Assembly (NCBI GenBank): GCA_900543455.1 | Contig: UQRR01000119.1 | Location: 1-5,459 of the forward strand | Reading direction: 5' to 3' | DNA: 5,459 nucleotides | Source of the DNA: an uncultured Dialister sp. | GTDB lineage: Bacteria > Bacillota > Negativicutes > Veillonellales > Dialisteraceae | Part shown: one piece after another, positions 1 to 4,858 of the stretch | How positions within the stretch are numbered: position 1 is the stretch's first letter | How the letters are laid out: every line of letters begins with the position of its first letter | Position numbers and translations under genes: made by a program | Notes under the pieces: generated by a model | What the model was told of the DNA's origin: nothing | The model's database searches: none | Seen by the model: the letters and a program-made list of their open reading frames with translations, nothing else

Positions 1-63
1 AATTCCCTGTTTGGGAGTACCATAATACACAGTTAGGTTTTTCATTGCAGTTAAATTCTAACA

Positions 64-107
64 CAAAAAAGGACTTTCGATTTTTTCGAATCAAAAGTCC
101 TTTTTTG
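64..107. terminator. Symmetric intrinsic terminator
   Basis: A near-perfect inverted repeat pairs CAAAAAAGGACTTT with AAAGTCCTTTTTTG, with an inner GATT/AATC extension and a short T-rich loop. Both strands end in a run of six T, so it could stop transcription from either side. No gene in the window uses it, so it probably ends a gene lying to the left of the window. Confidence 0.8.
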
Positions 108-149
108 TATTCATGGAGCTATTATTTCACAGCCCCTTTTTTGTTTTTA

Positions 150-264
150 GTGACTAGTGACTAGTGACTAGTGACTGGTGACTGGTGACTAGTGACTGGG
201 GACTAGGGATTAGTGACTAGGGATTAGGGATTAGGGATTGGGGATTAGGAGTGGCTGGTGATTA
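150..264 (+). repeat. Heptamer tandem array A (GTGACTA / GGGATTA)
   Basis: From 150 to 247 there are fourteen back-to-back 7-bp units without phase loss. GTGACTA and GTGACTG dominate the left part, and GGGATTA or GGGATTG the right part. A 3-bp slip (GGA) is followed by two more units up to 264. There are no spacers and no longer higher-order unit. Because 7 is not a multiple of 3, the array puts stop codons in all reading frames. Four further arrays of the same unit occur in the window (1423-1457, 2648-2713, 4640-4667, 4824-4858). Confidence 0.95.
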
Positions 265-267
265 AGA

Positions 268-500
268 GACTAGGAGACATCAGACTCTCGTATCGTCATT
301 TCGAGTGCAAGCGAGAAATCTTTGTCATTCGCGGCTCAGCGGTCGATGTTTGGAACCCCAAAACGGGAAGCCTGCTACCCACTCACTTTCGGGCATCGCC
401 CCATATATATTCGCGGCGAAGCCGCCACCACCATTCCTCATTCCTCATTCCTAATTCCTCATTCGAGTAGAGCTTTCATCCCCAATCATGGAACAGCACG
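268..500 (+). repeat. Composite dispersed repeat, copy 1
   Basis: This stretch follows array A and shares blocks with 4668-4820 in the same order and orientation. GACTAGGAGACATCAGA (268-284) matches 4668-4684 exactly. The block 391-500 (GGCATCGCC, ATATATATTCGCGGCGAAG, CGCCACC, ATTCCTAATTCCTCATTCGA, GTAGAGCTTTCAT, then a GCACG end) matches 4725-4820 closely. An internal GCGGC-GAA-GCCGC hairpin lies at 414-426. Small open frames here are repeat sequence, without ribosome binding sites, and I do not call them genes. Origin and function are unknown. Confidence 0.8.
294..325 (+). repeat. Short dispersed repeat CGTCATTTCGAG...GAGAAATCTTT, copy 1
   Basis: The segment CGTCATTTCGAG followed by GCGAGAAATCTTT recurs at 1707-1740 with only a few changes. 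It sits inside composite copy 1 but is absent from the matching place in copy 3 (4685-4724), so it looks like a separate insertion. Translation of this repeat gives the phrase SAARNLF-like peptides seen in small spurious frames. Confidence 0.7.
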
Positions 501-531
501 CTCCACGGGCTGACCCCGCCCCATTTTCCTC

Positions 532-560
532 ATGACAAATTTCCCGTGAACATTTATACT
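532..560 (+). promoter_or_regulatory. Sigma-A-type promoter for the P-loop/Gls24 gene
   Basis: ATGACA (532-537) and TATACT (555-560) each match the vegetative consensus at five of six positions and are exactly 17 bases apart. Transcription would start near 567, giving a leader of about 19 bases with an AAAGGAGA ribosome binding site at 573-580 before the ATG at 586. Confidence 0.75.
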
Positions 561-585
561 AAAGAAAAACGAAAAGGAGAGCACT

Positions 586-1422
586 ATGGAAGTTGTAGCT
601 TTTTATGGACCGCCAGGCACAGGAAAGAGTGACCGTGCGCTGGTGATCGCCTATGAGAATCAATGCTCCTGCATCATTGATGACGGGATCCTGATCTATC
701 ACAACCGCATTGTCGCAGGGAAGTCCGCCAAGAGAGAAGAGAGCCGCTTGAAGGCTGTGCGCCGTGCGATTTTCTGGGATGAAGAGCAGAGAGAAGATGT
801 GAAGAAGATGCTCCAGAAGATCCATCCGGACCGCATCCTGATTCTGGGAACGTCAGACCGTATGGTCGTGACGATCACGAAGGCACTGGATCTGCCGGAG
901 CCCTGCAAGTATATCCGCATTGAGGATGTGGCACGTCCTGAGGAAATGATGAAGGCGAGCGAAGCACGTCATAAGGAAGGAAAGCATGTCATCCCCGTTC
1001 CGACGATGGAGCTGAAGCCGTATTTCAAAGGATACCTTGTCGATCCGCTGAAATTTTTCAGAAACCGCAAAAAAGGAGCGCCGAAGCGTTTCAGTGAGCA
1101 GAATGAACGCTCTGTGGTGCGGCCTGTTTTCAGTTACTATGGTAAGCTCTCCTTCTCTGACCGCGTCATCGCCTCGCTTGTCCGTTATGCGGTGAAGGGC
1201 ATGAAGAAAGTCCGCATCACAGGTGTCAGCAGCCAGAAGAGCGAGAGCCAGATGAATGGACTTATCCTGGCACTGGATGTCACCGTCCGCTCTGGGACGC
1301 CGCAGGAGATCAAATCGGTGATCCATACCATGCGCGACAGGATCCAGCGGGAAATCGAGCATACGACAGGCATGTCGCTTGAGACGATTCGTGTGAACGT
1401 GACGACCGGCGTGGTGAGGTAA
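586..1422 (+). CDS. P-loop NTPase fused to an Asp23/Gls24-like domain
   Basis: The protein has 278 residues and two parts. The N-terminal part opens with a Walker A loop, GPPGTGKS, at residues 8-15. A hydrophobic strand ending in two acidic residues (CIIDD, 29-33) and a second strand (RILILGTSD, 83-91) fit a nucleotide-binding fold, but I could not assign a specific ATPase family. Residues 184-277 resemble Asp23/Gls24 (DUF322) proteins: a YYGKLSFSDRVIASLV start, an alternating hydrophobic strand (LILALDVTV), a helix with regular charged spacing, and an ending TGMSLETIRVNVTTGVV close to the usual 'TGL.V..VNV.V.GV'. Known Gls24 proteins are tied to envelope or alkaline stress and fatty-acid kinase. 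What the ATPase adds is unknown. The region between (about 150-180) is basic and probably a linker. There is no signal peptide or membrane segment, so it is likely cytoplasmic. The start is set by AAAGGAGA five bases upstream. It has its own promoter, and a heptamer array follows the stop codon directly. Confidence 0.85.
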   Translation: MEVVAFYGPPGTGKSDRALVIAYENQCSCIIDDGILIYHNRIVAGKSAKREESRLKAVRRAIFWDEEQREDVKKMLQKIHPDRILILGTSDRMVVTITKALDLPEPCKYIRIEDVARPEEMMKASEARHKEGKHVIPVPTMELKPYFKGYLVDPLKFFRNRKKGAPKRFSEQNERSVVRPVFSYYGKLSFSDRVIASLVRYAVKGMKKVRITGVSSQKSESQMNGLILALDVTVRSGTPQEIKSVIHTMRDRIQREIEHTTGMSLETIRVNVTTGVVR

Positions 1423-1457
1423 GTGACTAGTGGCTAGTGACTGGTGACTAGTGACTA
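1423..1457 (+). repeat. Heptamer array B, directly after a stop codon
   Basis: Five 7-bp units (GTGACTA, GTGGCTA, GTGACTG, GTGACTA, GTGACTA) begin on the base after the TAA of the P-loop/Gls24 gene. The orientation is the same as the gene. No other terminator is visible between this array and the palindrome at 1514. Confidence 0.95.
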
Positions 1458-1513
1458 GGAGCGATGGGTGTCTCGCTTCAAGCACTTCTGGATCAAATGG
1501 AAGTCTGCGATTT

Positions 1514-1676
1514 AAGGAAACGCTGATTCAATCGCAGAGTCAGATTTTACAAGAATTTTTATACATAGCTTCGTCATCACCTTCCTTACATAGCTCGCTA
1601 TTCGCGTCAGGTGATTCCTCGCTGTGCATAAAATTTCAAGGGTAAAATCAGACAACGATTGAATCAGTGTTTCCTT
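1514..1676. repeat. MITE-like long imperfect palindrome
   Basis: The outer arms 1514-1550 and 1642-1676 pair almost throughout: AAGGAAACGCTGATTCAATCG on the left answers CGATTGAATCAGTGTTTCCTT on the right, and GTCAGATTTTAC answers GTAAAATCAGAC. The inner halves also pair imperfectly (AATTTTTATACATAGC against GCTGTGCATAAAATTT, ATCACCT against AGGTGAT). The whole 163 bp can fold into one long hairpin. Size, terminal inverted repeats and lack of a coding gene fit a non-autonomous miniature element, but no transposase or target duplication is visible. A further end-like copy, GATCAGCGTTTCCCT, follows at 1677. Short open frames across it are spurious. It may also stop transcription from the upstream gene. 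Confidence 0.75.
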
Positions 1677-1706
1677 GATCAGCGTTTCCCTAGGCTTTTT
1701 TCGCAT

Positions 1707-1740
1707 CGTCATTTCGAGCGCAGCGAGAAATCTTTTTCGT
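1707..1740 (+). repeat. Short dispersed repeat CGTCATTTCGAG...GAGAAATCTTT, copy 2
   Basis: This is the second copy of the element at 294-325, same orientation, reading CGTCATTTCGAGCGCAGC then GAGAAATCTTTTTCG. It lies just downstream of the palindromic element. The stretch 1741-1834 after it contains an AAAAGGAG string but no acceptable start codon or supported gene. Confidence 0.7.
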
Positions 1741-1834
1741 TTGCGGGCACATAGAATTTGTGCGAGAAAGGAAAAGGAGAACTACGTCACTAACGATTTC
1801 CCTAAAGCTTTGCGGTGCTTTCAAATGATAGATG

Positions 1835-1877
1835 ATGCGCCGCACCACCCCTGTTTCACCCATAGAACCCGCTAACC
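1835..1877 (+). repeat. Left arm of inverted repeat bracketing trpF
   Basis: This 43-bp segment, starting ATGCGCCGCACCA and containing CCATAGAACCCGCT, matches the reverse complement of 2549-2592 over its full length with scattered changes and two single-base gaps. The pair encloses trpF. It may be half of a mobile cassette or just two oppositely oriented copies of a dispersed repeat. Confidence 0.8.
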
Positions 1878-1905
1878 TTTTTCTTGAACCAATATCCACC
1901 CGCTC

Positions 1906-1911
1906 AAGGAG
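1906..1911 (+). promoter_or_regulatory. Ribosome binding site fixing the trpF start
   Basis: AAGGAG lies eight bases before the ATG at 1920. An in-frame ATG at 1884 has no such site and would add twelve residues absent from the TrpF family, so 1920 is chosen. I see no convincing promoter for trpF between 1677 and 1905. Confidence 0.85.
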
Positions 1912-1919
1912 TAAACTTT

Positions 1920-2510
1920 ATGACACAAATCAAAATCTGCGGCTTCACGGATCCGAAGGAAGCTGCCTTCATTTCCTACCCCGATGTTTCGTACATGGGG
2001 ATGGTGCTCTTTTTTGAGAAGAGCAAACGGAATATTTCTCTCGAAACGGCGAAGGCCATCATGCGCGCGGCAGATCCGCGCATCCGAAAGGTGGCGGTCG
2101 TGGTATCTCCGACCGTCGAGCAGGCGAAGGATATTGAGAAGGCGGGTTTTGATTTCCTGCAGGTGCATGGCGTGCTGCGGAAAGACGTGCTGGCAGAGAC
2201 GGCCATTCCTATCATTCGTGCGTACAATGGCGGGGCAGGGGAAGAGGCAGAGAGCCCTCGCATTTGCGCGTATCTTTTTGATGCGGCAGAACCTGGCAGC
2301 GGGAAGGCCTTCGACTGGAAAATGCTTGCAGAAAAGAAACGAACAAAACCATGGTTCCTTGCGGGCGGCCTCACGGCGGAGAATGCAGGCAAGGCGATTT
2401 CGCTCATCCATCCCGATGTCGTCGATGTATCGTCGGGCGTGGAGTATACGGACAGGAAGGGGAAGGATCCGGAGAAGATAGCGGCGTTTGTGAGAGCGGT
2501 TCAGGGTTAG
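1920..2510 (+). CDS. trpF: Phosphoribosylanthranilate isomerase
   Basis: TrpF converts N-(5-phosphoribosyl)anthranilate to CdRP, the third step from chorismate to tryptophan, in the cytoplasm. The 196-residue product has the usual length for a monofunctional (beta/alpha)8 enzyme. The family's opening KICG is at residues 5-8, with the catalytic base C7. MGMVLFFEKSKRNIS (27-41) corresponds to the 'G.vf...S.R.v' segment, and VHG (82-84) to the 'QLHG' strand. The general acid is D121 in YLFDA, followed by GSGKAFDW (126-133). The phosphate-binding AGGLTAEN is at 148-155 and VDVSSGVE at 168-175, followed by the C-terminal G.KD..KI. All key residues are present, so it should be active. It is an orphan here: no other trp gene adjoins it, and it sits between repeats rather than in a trp operon. 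No strong terminator follows the stop codon. Confidence 0.93.
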   Translation: MTQIKICGFTDPKEAAFISYPDVSYMGMVLFFEKSKRNISLETAKAIMRAADPRIRKVAVVVSPTVEQAKDIEKAGFDFLQVHGVLRKDVLAETAIPIIRAYNGGAGEEAESPRICAYLFDAAEPGSGKAFDWKMLAEKKRTKPWFLAGGLTAENAGKAISLIHPDVVDVSSGVEYTDRKGKDPEKIAAFVRAVQG

Positions 2511-2548
2511 CCCATGGGGCGGGGCGCCCTTTGATTGCGTGTGAAAGA

Positions 2549-2592
2549 GGTTCAGCAGGTTCTATAGGTAGGGCGGGGTTGGTGCGGCGCAT
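2549..2592 (-). repeat. Right arm of inverted repeat bracketing trpF
   Basis: Reverse complement partner of 1835-1877. It runs straight into composite repeat copy 2 at 2600, and carries the same ATGCGCCGCACCA terminus. The 38 bases between the trpF stop and this arm hold only a GGGCGCCC palindrome, too weak to call a terminator. Confidence 0.8.
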
Positions 2593-2599
2593 AATACCA

Positions 2600-2727
2600 T
2601 GGAAGCGCCGCGAAGTATAAATAGAGCGATGCCCGAAAATCATATTCAAGTCACCAGTCACTAGTCACCAGTCACTCGAGGCTCCTAATCCCTAGCCACT
2701 AATCCCTAATCCCTGCTTTCAAACTTA
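2600..2727 (-). repeat. Composite dispersed repeat, copy 2 (inverted), with heptamer array C
   Basis: Read on the minus strand, this begins with TAAGTTTGAAAGCAGGGAT (2709-2727), identical over 19 bases to 4626-4644. Then come heptamers GGGATTA/GTGGCTA and GTGACTG/GTGACTA (2648-2713, with a 10-bp interruption at 2676-2685), and a core CGGGCATCGC...CTTCGCGGCGCTTCC (2600-2638). The core corresponds to 391-427 and 4725-4760 in the other copies, but it is more diverged and lacks the ATTCCTAATTCCTCATT part. Confidence 0.75.
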
Positions 2728-2771
2728 GCCTGTGGGCCTAATCCTGAACCCGATTTTCTGAAATTTTCCCC

Positions 2772-2800
2772 TTGACAACCCATCCTTCAGGGTGTATATT
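2772..2800 (+). promoter_or_regulatory. Strong sigma-A-type promoter of the metY leader
   Basis: TTGACA (2772-2777, perfect) and TATATT (2795-2800, five of six) are separated by 17 bases. Transcription should start around 2807, about ten bases before the first helix of the T-box leader. Confidence 0.88.
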
Positions 2801-2816
2801 AGCTTCAACTTCATAA

Positions 2817-3077
2817 AGGCAGTGAAGAGAAGAGTACATGAAGGACGCTGGCAAAGAGAGCTCGGGCAGGTGAAAACGAGTACAGACGAATCCATGGAAG
2901 ATGGCCTCTGAGCCTGGCATGCTGAATGATGAAGCAGCCCGGGAGCTCCCGTTATAGAGATAGGGTATCAAGGCAATAGCCGGCGTACCTGATAAGGTGT
3001 TCTGGAGCGATCCAGACATAAAATTGGGTGGTAACACGAATGACAATCTCGTCCCTTTGATGGGGCGAGATTTTTTT
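2817..3077 (+). promoter_or_regulatory. T-box leader, methionine (AUG) specifier
   Basis: A tRNA-sensing riboswitch in the 5' leader of metY. Stem I runs 2817-2915: AGGC/GCCT at its base, a GTGA/TGA kink-turn-like motif, AGAG (2831-2834) with CTCT (2906-2909), the AGTAC 5' side of the specifier loop, CATG..GGA with TCCATG (2891-2896), and a distal CTCG/CGAG helix around GGGCAGGTGAAAA. The specifier loop reads GAAG-ATG-GCC with ATG at 2901-2903, the same position as the specifier in known glycine T-boxes as I remember them. A stem III-like hairpin is at 3001-3016. The T-box sequence TTGGGTGGTAACACG is at 3024-3038. Its TGGT should pair with an ACCA tRNA end, which fits tRNA-Met (discriminator A). 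Uncharged tRNA-Met would favour the antiterminator over the terminator at 3045-3077. Confidence 0.92.
3045..3077 (+). terminator. Regulated terminator of the T-box leader
   Basis: ATCTCGTCCC (3046-3055) pairs with GGGGCGAGAT (3062-3071), followed by seven T (3071-3077). The left arm contains the CGTCCC that competes by pairing with the T-box sequence just upstream, the usual mutually exclusive arrangement. Confidence 0.9.
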
Positions 3078-3131
3078 ATTGCCACATTTTACCAAGCACT
3101 GCCGCATTTACTATGAAGGAAGAAATAGTGA

Positions 3132-3182
3132 TTGATAGTCCAGAGAGACGCCTTTTAGCGCAGCTATCAACAGCCTTTTTTT
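3132..3182 (+). other. Second leader hairpin before the metY ribosome binding site
   Basis: TTGATAG (3132-3138) pairs with CTATCAA (3164-3170), with a possible inner CGC/GCG pair. Five bases later comes a run of seven T (3176-3182), and AGGAGG (3185-3190) follows at once. It resembles a weak terminator or a structure affecting ribosome access. The gap before the T run makes a terminator role doubtful. Confidence 0.35.
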
Positions 3183-3198
3183 ACAGGAGGAATTCATC

Positions 3199-4485
3199 AT
3201 GGCAGACGTAAAACATTATCATTTCGAAACTCTTCAGCAGCACGCAGGCCAGGTACCGGATCCGGTGACCGGCGCCAGAGCGGTTCCGATTTACCAGACC
3301 ACTTCCTATGTATTCAAGGACGCGCAGCAGGCGGAAGACCGCTTTGCCCTGAAGGATGCCGGATACATTTACAGCCGTCTGACGAACCCGACCCAGGATG
3401 TCCTCGAAAAGAGACTGGCGGCGCTCGAAGGCGGCACCGCGGCTCTCGCAGTGGCTTCCGGAGCAGCGGCTGTCACCTATGCGATCCTGAACATTGCAGG
3501 CGCAGGGGACGAGATCGTTTCTGCCTCTACCCTCTACGGCGGCACCTATGAACTCTTCACCGATACCCTGCCGCAGCTCGGCATCACCACACATTTCGTC
3601 AATCCGGACCATCCGGAAGAGATCGAAGCGGCGATCACAGAAAAGACCAAGGCAGTCTATATCGAAACACTGGGGAATCCGGCCATCAATATCCCGGACT
3701 TCGATGCCATCCGTGACATTGCTCACGCTCATGGTCTGCCGGTCATCATTGATAATACCTTCGCGACTCCTTATCTTTTCCGTCCGCTGGAACACGGTCT
3801 TGATATCGTGGTTCACTCCACCACGAAATTCATCGGTGGCCACGGTACGACCTTAGGCGGCGCGATCGTAGAAAATGGCAAGTTCAACTGGAACCAGCCA
3901 GAAAGATACCCGCACTTCGCTTCTCCGGATGCTTCCTATCACGGCATCAACTTTGCGACTGACGTACCGGGCGCAGGCTTCGTGACCCGTATCCGTGCGA
4001 AGGTTCTCCGTGATACCGGTGCTTGCATTTCCCCGATCTCCTCCTGGTTCTTCATTCAGGGCCTCGAAACCCTGTCTCTCCGCGTAGAACGCCACGTCTA
4101 CAATGCCACCAGAGTCGCAGAATTCCTCGAAAAGCACCCGAAGGTCGCTAAAGTTAATTATCCGGGCCTTGCATCTTCTCCGTACCACAAGCTGCAGCTG
4201 AAATACCTGCCAAAGGGCGCAGGCTCCATCTTCTCCATCGAACTCAAGGATGGCTTTGATGCAGCAAGAAAATTCATCGACAATCTTGAGATCTTCTCTA
4301 ACCTGGCTAATGTCGGTGACTCCAAGTCTCTTGTCGTTCACCCGGCTTCCACGACCCACCAGCAGCTTTCCCCGGAAGCCCAGCAGGCAGCCGGCATCAC
4401 CCCGGGCACCGTCCGCATCTCCGTAGGTATCGAAAACATCGATGACCTTCTCGCAGATCTCGAACAGGCGCTGGCGAAAATCTAA
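3199..4485 (+). CDS. metY: O-acetylhomoserine sulfhydrylase (homocysteine synthase)
   Basis: A PLP enzyme of the Cys/Met metabolism (gamma-family) group. It replaces the acetyl group of O-acetyl-L-homoserine with sulfide to give homocysteine and acetate, the direct-sulfhydrylation route to methionine. The 428-residue length is typical of MetY and longer than the roughly 380-400 of cystathionine gamma-synthases. Visible motifs are FETLQQHAGQ at the N terminus, YSRLTNPT (58-65), phosphate-binding SGAAA (88-92), cofactor-ring D185 in IIDNTFATP, Schiff-base K210 in HSTTKFIGGHG, LANVGDSKSLVVHPASTTHQ (369-388), and substrate-carboxylate R406 in TVRISVGIE. The start is fixed by AGGAGG eight bases upstream. 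It is monocistronic, driven by the promoter at 2772-2800 and controlled by the methionine T-box, which supports a methionine role rather than cysteine synthesis. A MITE-like hairpin begins at the stop codon, followed by a terminator at 4538-4574. Confidence 0.95.
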   Translation: MADVKHYHFETLQQHAGQVPDPVTGARAVPIYQTTSYVFKDAQQAEDRFALKDAGYIYSRLTNPTQDVLEKRLAALEGGTAALAVASGAAAVTYAILNIAGAGDEIVSASTLYGGTYELFTDTLPQLGITTHFVNPDHPEEIEAAITEKTKAVYIETLGNPAINIPDFDAIRDIAHAHGLPVIIDNTFATPYLFRPLEHGLDIVVHSTTKFIGGHGTTLGGAIVENGKFNWNQPERYPHFASPDASYHGINFATDVPGAGFVTRIRAKVLRDTGACISPISSWFFIQGLETLSLRVERHVYNATRVAEFLEKHPKVAKVNYPGLASSPYHKLQLKYLPKGAGSIFSIELKDGFDAARKFIDNLEIFSNLANVGDSKSLVVHPASTTHQQLSPEAQQAAGITPGTVRISVGIENIDDLLADLEQALAKI

Positions 4486-4520
4486 GGAAACACTGATTCT
4501 GTGATTTAATCAGCGTTTCC
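4486..4520. repeat. Short hairpin made of MITE-like terminal repeats
   Basis: GGAAACACTGATT (4486-4498) and AATCAGCGTTTCC (4508-4520) pair with one mismatch around a 9-base loop. These are the same end sequences as in the 163-bp palindrome at 1514-1676, so this looks like a deleted form with only its ends. With the preceding AA the element end overlaps the TAA stop codon of metY. Confidence 0.8.
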
Positions 4521-4537
4521 CCAAATCAACTAAAATC

Positions 4538-4574
4538 AAAAAAGACGTAGGATGCATGATTCTACGTCTTTTTT
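4538..4574 (+). terminator. Intrinsic terminator of metY
   Basis: AAAAAAGACGTAG (4538-4550) pairs with CTACGTCTTTTTT (4562-4574), ending in six T. It lies 53 bases after the metY stop codon. The A run on the left makes it partly symmetric. Confidence 0.9.
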
Positions 4575-4591
4575 GCATGGGAAGATTTCAT

Positions 4592-4621
4592 AAAAAGACG
4601 GCGCTTTTGATTTTCGCGCCG
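4592..4621 (-). terminator. Likely terminator of the minus-strand thioesterase gene
   Basis: On the minus strand CGGCGC (4621-4616) pairs with GCGCCG (4604-4599), followed by TC and five T (4598-4592). The other strand has no T run. It faces the convergent thioesterase gene, although that implies a 3' untranslated region of about 230 bases made of repeats. Confidence 0.65.
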
Positions 4622-4625
4622 CAAA

Positions 4626-4858
4626 TAAGTTTGAAAGCAGGGATGAGGGATGAGTGGCTAGGGATTAGACTAGGAGACATCAGATATCAGACATTAGACA
4701 TCTGACTTCTATCCTCTGGCCTTCAGGCATCGCCTCATATATATTCGCGGCGAAGACGCCACCTTCATTCCTAATTCCTCATTCGAGTAGAGCTTTCATT
4801 CACAATCAAGGAGCGGCACGTCCTAGTGACTAGTCCCTAGTCACTAGTCACCAGTCAC
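4626..4858 (+). repeat. Composite dispersed repeat, copy 3, with heptamer arrays D and E
   Basis: In order: TAAGTTTGAAAGCAGGGAT (4626-4644, identical to the flank of copy 2), heptamer array D (4640-4667, GGGATGA, GGGATGA, GTGGCTA, GGGATTA), GACTAGGAGACATCAGA (4668-4684), a variable stretch, and the core 4725-4820 matching 391-500. Then comes array E (4824-4858) in the opposite orientation (TAGTGAC, TAGTCCC, TAGTCAC, TAGTCAC, CAGTCAC). In this copy the core is therefore flanked by heptamers in inverted orientation. Array E overlaps the 3' end of the thioesterase gene. Confidence 0.8.

Noticed and set aside
150..264. CRISPR array or plasmid-type iterons
   Set aside because: Units are 7 bp, contiguous and without spacers; no cas gene, replication gene or DnaA-box cluster is present.
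258..513. Two small + strand open frames
   Set aside because: They consist of dispersed repeat sequence and have no ribosome binding site.
853..1485. Long minus-strand open frame (210 codons) opposite the P-loop/Gls24 gene
   Set aside because: It is the antisense shadow of a gene with clear motifs and lacks a ribosome binding site and family features.
1512..1899. Small open frames on both strands across the palindromic element and the following repeat
   Set aside because: They are translations of repeats; the symmetry of the palindrome explains why both strands are open.
1884..1919. Upstream ATG start for trpF
   Set aside because: No ribosome binding site, and the added residues precede the family's normal start; AAGGAG points to 1920.
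1872..2411. Minus-strand and + strand alternative frames over trpF
   Set aside because: The trpF frame keeps all catalytic motifs; the others are shadows.
2894..2896. First ATG as the T-box specifier
   Set aside because: These bases pair in the helix with 2837-2845; the ATG at 2901-2903 lies in the loop at the usual distance from the closing helix.
2738..3085. Minus-strand open frame (115 codons) over the metY leader
   Set aside because: It is antisense to a well-supported T-box structure, which explains the sequence conservation here.
3113..3211. Leader peptide of 32 codons overlapping the metY start
   Set aside because: No ribosome binding site and no run of methionine codons; regulation is already explained by the T-box.
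3181..3843. Minus-strand open frame (220 codons) opposite metY
   Set aside because: Shadow of a highly conserved PLP enzyme gene; the sequence shows no recognisable domain.
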